A stretch of DNA of 64,000 nt. It comes from an uncultured Eubacteriales bacterium. GTDB taxonomy: Bacteria; Bacillota; Clostridia; Christensenellales; Aristaeellaceae. The notes under the pieces are model-generated. The model was not told the DNA's origin. It did no database searches and was given only the letters and a program-made list of their open reading frames with translations. The DNA is taken from NCBI GenBank assembly GCA_902799045.1, contig CADBZH010000010.1, positions 186,001 to 250,000 on the forward strand, in the 5' to 3' direction. Positions within the stretch are counted from its first letter, which is position 1, and each line of letters starts with the position of its first letter. Below are positions 57,948 to 64,000 of this stretch, piece after piece. Made by a program: the position numbers and the translations under genes.

Positions 57948-60900
57948 TCAGCGGACGTGAAGGACCAGCCGCTTCGACGCGCCCTCCTTTTCCCCGCGCT
58001 TGTCGCAGGCCGCGATCCGAACGGCAAGGTCCTTCCCCTTCAGCGACGGGTCGATCGTGAACAGGTTGTAGAACTCATAGACCGACGTGCCGATGGGGTG
58101 GATGTCGATGCGCTCCATCATCAGCTTCCGCGTCTCCGTGCGAACGGTCTCGCCGTCGTCCAGCTCGTAGCGCAGCGCGCAGACGCTGTCGCCGATCTCG
58201 TAGGTGTTGTCGCGGCGCAGGCGGAAGTCGGCCGGGTCCAGCTGCCAGGGCTTCACCACCCCGGTGAACGCGATGGTATCGCCGGCGTCGACCGTCAGCC
58301 AGTCCATGTCGAAAAGCATCCTGTCCACGGCTTCCTCGTTCAGGTTGAAGCGGTTCTCCGTCGCTTTGTCGTTGACGATGTCCACGCGGCACAGCGCCAG
58401 ATAGTCGCCCTCGGGGAATTCGACGATCCTGCCGCGGCGCTCCTGAGAGCGCCCGCTGCGCACCAGCGCCTCGCCGATGTCATAGTGGTAGGCGTGGAAC
58501 CGCTTCGGATCGCCGACGATCCCGCGCGACTGGAGGTAGGCCAGCTCGGTCTCATAGGACGTGCTGGTGGGGTCCGTCAGATAGACGAACATGTGAATGA
58601 CGAGCCCCTGATACAGGGCGATGTCGTTGGCGCGGTACATCGGCAGCAGGCCCATGTGATAGAGCCAGGTGCCGGTGTAGGGCTCCAGGTATCCCGGCAG
58701 CAGGTCGTTGATGATGCCAAAGTTCATGTCCTGGCACCACTTGGTCATGTTCAGGCGGTGCTCCCACGGGTTGAAGCGCACGATGGCCTGCGTGGCGCGG
58801 CGGCCGATGCGCATCTCCTTCGCCGCCCGGGCCAGGGTCCTGCCGTCGGCGGTCGCCAGCTCCACCTCGATCCGGTAATCGCCCATCTCCAGCATCGGAT
58901 ACGGCGCGCCGTTTTCATCCACGAAGCCGACGCCGTCGTCAAAGATGCGCCCCTGCTCCACGCCGGTGGCGCTGACGATCACGGCCTTGTAGCGGTCGTC
59001 GGAGTACCAGCACTTGATCGTGGCGTCGCGCAGCGATTCCATCGGGCGCCCGACGTCCCTCACCAGCAGCTCCGGGAAGCCGAAATCGATCATGCCCTCG
59101 CGGCCGGGGTCCATCTCCTCCGGATAGGCGGTCACGTCGGGGTGATACGCATACACGTTCCGGTTGTTCTTCCGGTCCTGCCGGGCGTAGCGCAGCACCT
59201 GGCCCTGGCTGCTCAGCAGCCGCACGGTCAGCACAGCGTCGTCCGGCAGCTCCGCCTCGTGCTCGATGGCGCCGTGGACGTTGAAGTGCCGCCCATACTC
59301 CACGAGCGGCCTTTCCCCCGAAGGAAGCGTGATCGTCAGCCTGATGGATTCCCCGTTCATCTTCTCCTCCTGTTCCGCCTTTTCGGCCTGTTCGTGCAAT
59401 CGGATGATGTCGCGCAGCGTTTCGACCTGAAGGATCTGCGCCTCCTCAAAGGAATTTTCCTGCCACCAGAATCGCTCGTGATCCCAGACCAGCCAGGTCC
59501 TCGCGCCGGGCACGGCCCGGAACAGCGCCACGCGCCGGTCGCCCGGGCAGAGGGTGTCCGCCTTCCGGCGCAGGTCCTCCCGGTCCGCCTCATAGGGGCC
59601 CGTCATGATCGTCATGCCGGGAAAGGACACGTCCGTGTGAAACAGCGAGACCGTGATGTTCTCGCGGCTGCACAGGTAGAAGCGGTTGTGATCCTCCGTC
59701 CGCCTCATCAGCCGCTCCAGCGGCTGCGCGTCCAGCGGCTCCGAGTGGGTTTGCGGCGCCTCGTTCCAGCGGGTATAGCCGTTTTCCGCCAGGCTGAGCA
59801 GCATCGATATCGTGCTCTCGTCCCGCAAGGTCATTTCGTCCGGCAGCTCAAACAGCGTCTGGAAGGCATTTTCGATCCGGATGATCTTCCAAAGGGCCTC
59901 CGTGTCGTAGTCCAGCTGCCTCTTCAGCGCGCAGCCCCGCCCCGACGCGAGCACCGCGCCGCGCGCGTCCAGGATCTGAAAGCGAACCTTGCGCGCCGAG
60001 CGGTCCTTCAGCCATTCCTGGCAGTTGCGGAACCGGAGCAGGTCCTCGACCATGCGCTTCTTGCGGTCGGGCAGCGACAGGCTGACCGGCTCGCCCCGCG
60101 CCCAGGAGACCAGGAACGGGCTCATGATGTCCATGCGGTTGTCCATGGCTTCCCGGCCCTGGCCGGAGGCGAAGCGAAACTGCCCCAGCGGGATCGGGAA
60201 GTATTCCCCCTCCGCCTCCAGCAGCAGCTCCCCGCCGTAGAGCATCCTGGCCTCCGGCAGCTCCCTCTGCCTGAGGGCAGGCCTCAGGCTCTCCTCGGCG
60301 TAGTCGTATTCCTTCCAGCCGTTGTCGTAGACGTAGGGCAGGATCGCCATCGCCTTCCTGGCCTCGGACACATAGATCAGCGCGAACGAATTGGCGTGCG
60401 TGTCGCTGTAATACGCCGCCCCCGCGGAAAAGACGCTGCCGCCGCCGCTCTGCTTCATCAGCCGCGGCTTGCCCGCGCTCTCGGTGTGGCCGCACAGAAG
60501 CAGGTCCGCGCAGGAGCCCAGCAGCGCCAGCGTCGCCGGCCTTCCGTCATAGGAGCTGGTCTCGTTGGGGTGCAGGAACCGGCTCGAGTGGTGGAACAGG
60601 GCCACCGTGTACCAGGTGTCGTCCGTCGGGGGCAGGATGCCGTTTTGGATCAGGGTCTTGATCTGCGGCTGCCCCAGCCACATCTTGTCCTCGGAAAGGC
60701 CGGAGCCCAGCAGCAGCGACGTGTTGAAGCTCGCCAGCCGGAGCTTCTTTCCGGACCGGGAGAGGATATCCTTCCAGCCCACGCTGTAGCTGTATTCCTC
60801 CCTGTCGCCCAGCGGGTAGGCGTAGGGCTCCGCGCCCATCTCGCTGCAAAACCGGTTGTAGGCGTAGAGGGGCGGCTCGGAGATCATCAGGTTTTCATAT

Positions 60901-61256
60901 TGATACAGCGCGTCGATCCGCTGGATCATGCCGTTGTCCAGCCGCTCCCGGCGGCATTTCCGGGACAGGTCGACGTCGTGGTTGCCCACACAAAAGGAGA
61001 TGTCCTTTCCGGACAACCCCGTGATGCGCAGCAGCTTTTTGAACCAGTCCTTCGCCTCGTCAAACTCGCTTTTCTTCCCGTGCCAGGCAATATCGCCCGT
61101 CACGACGATGTGCTCCGGCATGAAATCCCCGTCCAGCCCCGCGATGACCTCCAGCAGGCCGTTCAGGATCTCATCGTGCTTTTCAAATGAATCGCGTATC
61201 CCATATTGAGGATCATTCCTTCCAAAATGGATATCGGACAGATGCAGAATGATCAT
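57948..61256 (-). CDS. Large metallophosphoesterase fusion protein of unknown function
   Basis: A 1102-residue protein. Residues 1-275 form a calcineurin-like metallophosphoesterase with its usual motifs in order: HLSDIHFG (Asp8, His10), VVTGDIAW (Asp55), VGNHDVD (Asn92, His93), ALFHHSS (His222/223) and LLCGHTES (His257), where the normal G-H-x-H ends in Glu instead of His. Residues about 280-1102 have no motif I recognise. They look beta-rich with repeated strands, including SVSLSLPDRKKRMVEDLLRF and several RFNPWEHR or YELDDGETV-like stretches, plus a charged coil near 645. GGAGG lies 6 bases before ATG. It is transcribed alone from a strong promoter and diverges from the P-type ATPase gene. 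Confidence 0.75.
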   Translation of the reverse strand: MIILHLSDIHFGRNDPQYGIRDSFEKHDEILNGLLEVIAGLDGDFMPEHIVVTGDIAWHGKKSEFDEAKDWFKKLLRITGLSGKDISFCVGNHDVDLSRKCRRERLDNGMIQRIDALYQYENLMISEPPLYAYNRFCSEMGAEPYAYPLGDREEYSYSVGWKDILSRSGKKLRLASFNTSLLLGSGLSEDKMWLGQPQIKTLIQNGILPPTDDTWYTVALFHHSSRFLHPNETSSYDGRPATLALLGSCADLLLCGHTESAGKPRLMKQSGGGSVFSAGAAYYSDTHANSFALIYVSEARKAMAILPYVYDNGWKEYDYAEESLRPALRQRELPEARMLYGGELLLEAEGEYFPIPLGQFRFASGQGREAMDNRMDIMSPFLVSWARGEPVSLSLPDRKKRMVEDLLRFRNCQEWLKDRSARKVRFQILDARGAVLASGRGCALKRQLDYDTEALWKIIRIENAFQTLFELPDEMTLRDESTISMLLSLAENGYTRWNEAPQTHSEPLDAQPLERLMRRTEDHNRFYLCSRENITVSLFHTDVSFPGMTIMTGPYEADREDLRRKADTLCPGDRRVALFRAVPGARTWLVWDHERFWWQENSFEEAQILQVETLRDIIRLHEQAEKAEQEEKMNGESIRLTITLPSGERPLVEYGRHFNVHGAIEHEAELPDDAVLTVRLLSSQGQVLRYARQDRKNNRNVYAYHPDVTAYPEEMDPGREGMIDFGFPELLVRDVGRPMESLRDATIKCWYSDDRYKAVIVSATGVEQGRIFDDGVGFVDENGAPYPMLEMGDYRIEVELATADGRTLARAAKEMRIGRRATQAIVRFNPWEHRLNMTKWCQDMNFGIINDLLPGYLEPYTGTWLYHMGLLPMYRANDIALYQGLVIHMFVYLTDPTSTSYETELAYLQSRGIVGDPKRFHAYHYDIGEALVRSGRSQERRGRIVEFPEGDYLALCRVDIVNDKATENRFNLNEEAVDRMLFDMDWLTVDAGDTIAFTGVVKPWQLDPADFRLRRDNTYEIGDSVCALRYELDDGETVRTETRKLMMERIDIHPIGTSVYEFYNLFTIDPSLKGKDLAVRIAACDKRGEKEGASKRLVLHVR

Positions 61257-61288
61257 CGCTTACCTCCGTATCGCTTCGCGCAACGTCT

Positions 61289-61317
61289 ATTGTAACACAA
61301 ATCCGCGCCCGTTTCAA
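61289..61317 (-). promoter_or_regulatory. Promoter of the metallophosphoesterase fusion gene
   Basis: TTGAAA (complement 61312-61317), 17 bases, TACAAT (complement 61289-61294). Confidence 0.75.
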
Positions 61318-61373
61318 GAAAAGCAATCCCATGGTATCACTCGCACCTGGATCCAAAGGATTCGCGCGGCGGA

Positions 61374-61402
61374 TTGACAATCCCCGGGGCGGACCCTATA
61401 AT
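61374..61402 (+). promoter_or_regulatory. Consensus promoter of the P-type ATPase gene
   Basis: TTGACA (61374-61379), 17 bases, TATAAT (61397-61402): a perfect match to the vegetative consensus. The 21 bases just before it (61351-61371) are identical to 9987-10007. Confidence 0.85.
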
Positions 61403-61430
61403 TGACTTACCATAGAAGAGGTAAAAGCAG

Positions 61431-63779
61431 ATGAGCGAAAACGAACAACTGACCCTCCCCACCGGCGCGCCGGAGACCCTGACCGACCCTGCCGGGCTGA
61501 CGGAGGCCGAGGCGGCGCGGCGGCTGGCCGCGGGCCAGGGCAACGCGGCGGCGAAGGACGACGGGCGCACGCCGCTTCAGATCGTGGCGAAGAACCTGTT
61601 CACGTGGTTCAACCTGTTGAACGTGCTGCTGGCGCTGGCCCTGGCGCTGGTGGGCGCGTGGCGGAACATGCTATTCATGGGCGTGGTGGTGTCCAACACG
61701 CTGATCGGCACCGTCCAGGAGCTTCGCGCCCGGAGGACCGTGGCGAAACTGAAGCTGCTGGCCCAGACCCCGGCGGCGGTGCGGCGCGACGGCGCGGTGA
61801 AGCGCGTGTCGCCGGACGCCCTGGTCCGGGGCGATCTGATCGTGCTGCGCGCCGGCGACCAGGTGCCCGCGGACGCCGTGGTGCGCGAGGGCGCGGGCAG
61901 CGCCGACGAGAGCCTGCTCACCGGCGAGAGCGACCCCGTCTCCAAGGCGGAGGGCGACTGGCTCTACAGCGGCAGCGCCGTGGTGTCCGGCGGCTTCACC
62001 GCCCAGCTGGTGCACGTGGGCGAGGCCAGCTACGCCAACCGGCTCACCCGCCAGGCCCGCAGGATCCGCCAGCCCAAATCGGCGCTGATGGCCGACCTGA
62101 ACAGGCTGGTGCGCTTCGTGTCCATCGCGCTGGTGCCGATCGGGCTGATGCTGCTGGGCAAGCAGCTCTGGATGCAGCACCTCCCCGTGCGGGAGGCCGT
62201 GCCCGGCGCGGTGGCCGCCATGGTGGGCATGATCCCCGAGGGGCTGATCCTGCTGACCAGCGTGGCGCTGGCCGTGGGCGTCGTGCGCCTGGGGCGGCGC
62301 AACACGCTGGTGCAGGAGCTGTACGGCATCGAGACCCTGGCCCGGGTGGACGTGCTGTGCCTGGACAAGACCGGCACCATCACCACCGGCGAGATGTCCC
62401 TGGAGCGGATCATCCCGCTGGGAGGCGCCGAAGAGGGCGAGTGCCGCGCGGCGCTGGCCCGCTTCCTGGGCGCGGACGAGCGGCTGAGCCCCACGATGCG
62501 GGCCCTGGCCGCCGCCGTGGCGCCGGCGGAGGAGGCCCCCGCGGCGGCGCTGCCCTTCGATTCCACTGCGAAGCGCTCGGCCTACACGTTCCGGGACGGC
62601 ACGACCTATGTGCTCGGCGCGCCGTCCTTCGTGCTGCCGGAGGACGAAATCTGGCAGGCCCCGGCCCGCGAGGCCGCCGGGGAGGGGCTGCGGGTGCTCA
62701 TGCTGTGCCAGTGCGCCGGCGCGATCGAGTCCGACCGCCTGCCGCCCGTCGCCCGGCCGCTGTGCCTGTTGGCGCTGAGCGACACGCTGCGCCCCAACGC
62801 CGAACGGACCCTGCGCTACTTCTCGGACCAGGGCGTTCAGGTCAAGCTGATCAGCGGCGACGACCCGCGCACCGTGTCGGCCATCGCCGGGCGGGTGGGG
62901 CTTCCGGGCGCGGACAAGTGGGTGGACGTCTCCACCCTGGAGGACGACGGGCTGGCCGCGGCCGCCGAGGATTGCGCGGTGCTGGGTCGGGTGACGCCCC
63001 AGCGCAAGCGGGCGCTGGTGGAGGCGCTGAAGGCCGCCGGGCACACCGTGGCCATGACCGGCGACGGCGTGAACGACATCCCCGCGCTGAAGGCGGCGGA
63101 CTGCTCCGTGGCCATGCCGGGCGGCTCGGACGCGGCGCGGCACGCGGCCCAGCTTCTGCTGCTGGACGCCGACTTCGCCGCCCTGCCCGCCGTGGTGGAC
63201 GAGGGCCGGCGCGTCATCAACAACATCACCCGCGCCGCCTCGCTGTTCCTGGTCAAGACGCTCTACTCCTTCGCGCTGGCGGGGCTTGTGCTGTTCCTGC
63301 CGACCCGCTATCCGTTCCAGCCGATCCAGCTGACACTGATCTCCGCGCTGACCATCGGCGCGCCCTCGTTCTTCCTGGCGCTGGAGCCCAACCGGGAGCG
63401 CGTGCGGGGCAACTTCCTGCGCACGGTGCTCACCCGGGCCATCCCCGGGGCGCTGGCCGTGACGGTCTGCGCGCTGGCCGCCTGCTTCCTGGAGAAGCTG
63501 GGCTGGAGCCGGGAGGCCTGCTCCACGCTGGCCACCCTCTCCGCCGCCGCGGCGGGGCTGGTGACGCTGCTGGTCACCTGCCTGCCCTTCAGCCGCCTCA
63601 GGGCGCTGGTGTTCGCCGCCATGTGCGCCGGCATGGCCCTGGCCGTCACGCTGATCCCCGGCGTGTTCTTCCTCGTCCCCCTGACCGGCGAACAGTGGCT
63701 GACCCAGCTGGGCCTCGCCTGCGCTGCCGCGACGATCATCCTGGCCACGCGAAGGATCGTGGCGAAGCGGGGGCTGTAG
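61431..63779 (+). CDS. P-type cation-transporting ATPase (CtpE-like)
   Basis: The 782-residue membrane pump has the actuator motif LTGESDPV, the phosphorylated Asp312 in DKTGTITTGE, ATP-site residues and the hinge TGDGVNDIPALK. Membrane-helix motif MIPEGLILLTSVAL resembles CtpE-type calcium-ATPases of actinobacteria, and the N-terminus (TEAEAARRLAAGQGN) fits that branch. No heavy-metal binding domain (CxxC) occurs at the start, so copper or zinc export is unlikely. AGAGGT lies 8 bases before ATG. The ion is not proven. It is a single-gene transcript with a strong terminator. Confidence 0.93.
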   Translation: MSENEQLTLPTGAPETLTDPAGLTEAEAARRLAAGQGNAAAKDDGRTPLQIVAKNLFTWFNLLNVLLALALALVGAWRNMLFMGVVVSNTLIGTVQELRARRTVAKLKLLAQTPAAVRRDGAVKRVSPDALVRGDLIVLRAGDQVPADAVVREGAGSADESLLTGESDPVSKAEGDWLYSGSAVVSGGFTAQLVHVGEASYANRLTRQARRIRQPKSALMADLNRLVRFVSIALVPIGLMLLGKQLWMQHLPVREAVPGAVAAMVGMIPEGLILLTSVALAVGVVRLGRRNTLVQELYGIETLARVDVLCLDKTGTITTGEMSLERIIPLGGAEEGECRAALARFLGADERLSPTMRALAAAVAPAEEAPAAALPFDSTAKRSAYTFRDGTTYVLGAPSFVLPEDEIWQAPAREAAGEGLRVLMLCQCAGAIESDRLPPVARPLCLLALSDTLRPNAERTLRYFSDQGVQVKLISGDDPRTVSAIAGRVGLPGADKWVDVSTLEDDGLAAAAEDCAVLGRVTPQRKRALVEALKAAGHTVAMTGDGVNDIPALKAADCSVAMPGGSDAARHAAQLLLLDADFAALPAVVDEGRRVINNITRAASLFLVKTLYSFALAGLVLFLPTRYPFQPIQLTLISALTIGAPSFFLALEPNRERVRGNFLRTVLTRAIPGALAVTVCALAACFLEKLGWSREACSTLATLSAAAAGLVTLLVTCLPFSRLRALVFAAMCAGMALAVTLIPGVFFLVPLTGEQWLTQLGLACAAATIILATRRIVAKRGL

Positions 63780-63787
63780 CCTCGTCC

Positions 63788-63816
63788 GGGGCGCACCGGT
63801 CCTTCCGGTGCGCCCC
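63788..63816 (+). terminator. Terminator of the P-type ATPase gene
   Basis: Perfect 12-bp arms GGGGCGCACCGG / CCGGTGCGCCCC (63788-63799 and 63805-63816) begin 9 bases after the stop and are followed by GTTCCTGT. Confidence 0.75.
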
Positions 63817-63904
63817 GTTCCTGTCACGGCCGCGTCGCTTCGCCCGCGGGCGCATGAACAATCCTCTCGATTTTTTGATCTATTCTCACAACTCCCCGTT
63901 CGCC

Positions 63905-63933
63905 TTGTGTTCCCGTCCCATCCGAATTATAAT
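63905..63933 (+). promoter_or_regulatory. Promoter of the gene at the right edge
   Basis: TTGTGT (63905-63910), 17 bases, TATAAT (63928-63933). Confidence 0.7.
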
Positions 63934-63985
63934 AAAACCAACGCATTTCAGGTGCGACCCAACCACAACCATCGGGAGGTACCAA

Positions 63986-64000
63986 ATGAACAATTTCAAT
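63986..64000 (+). CDS. Start of a gene cut by the window edge
   Basis: ATG at 63986 follows GGGAGG by 6 bases and the promoter at 63905-63933. Only MNNFN is visible, so no product can be named. Confidence 0.6.

Noticed and set aside
57603-61190. A 1195-codon open frame on the plus strand
   Set aside because: It is the complement of the metallophosphoesterase gene, which has the DxH, GD, GNHD motifs, a ribosome site and a promoter.

Overview
The window is GC-rich, densely coded DNA from a Clostridia-type member of the Bacillota. Three things point there: a SipL-like spore protein (three SPOCS/DUF3794 units plus LysM) at 6927-8426, strong AGGAGG ribosome binding sites before almost every gene, and YesMN/Lpl-type sugar modules. 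The high GC and the many glycosidases would suit a gut Christensenellales-like lineage; that placement is inference, not something read from a marker gene. No rRNA, tRNA, CRISPR array, prophage or transposase gene was seen.

Layout. 1-5310: acetyltransferases, a DEAD-box RNA helicase and the hom-asd operon. 5282-8456: thrC, divergent from hom, then the spore protein. 8457-10319: repeats, a rubrerythrin remnant and a binding protein of unusual form. 10320-21005: a sugar locus on the minus strand (binding protein, two permeases, GH31, zinc dehydrogenase, aldo/keto reductase, FucU mutarotase) with a divergent YesM/YesN-like two-component pair. 21181-26626: glycerate kinase and a three-gene operon (unknown enzyme, alpha/beta hydrolase, DUF819 carrier). 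27011-27781: an isolated HTH plus PD-(D/E)XK-like nuclease gene. 27896-34403: an Lpl-type ABC transporter operon and a GH2 enzyme. 34739-38436: a GH43 enzyme, a YczE-like membrane protein and an apparently exported prephenate dehydratase. 38531-42733: glgB and a GH13 amylase behind a duplicated promoter. 43786-50080: redox enzymes, two MATE exporters, a serine hydrolase and a NUDIX hydrolase. 51513-57604: GH51, GH4 and GH31 glycosidases with an HD hydrolase and an SH3 protein. 57948-61256: a very large metallophosphoesterase fusion. 61374-63816: a P-type ATPase. A new gene begins at 63986.

How it fits together. Three loci would import and hydrolyse plant-derived oligosaccharides: arabinosides (GH51, GH43), alpha-xylosides or alpha-glucosides (two GH31), beta-galactosides (GH2) and alpha-galactosides or uronides (GH4). 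The GH13/GlgB pair handles alpha-glucans. hom, asd and thrC supply threonine.

The intergenic DNA is unusually rich in dispersed repeats: a TA-bounded MITE-like family with ends GAGTGTGTTTCTAAA (five copies or fragments plus a stray end), a second TA-bounded element (38214-38359), and several palindromic REP-like families. Repeat ends supply or touch the stop codons of several genes. Many promoters closely match TTGACA-17-TATAAT, which allowed start sites and one probable leaderless mRNA to be proposed.
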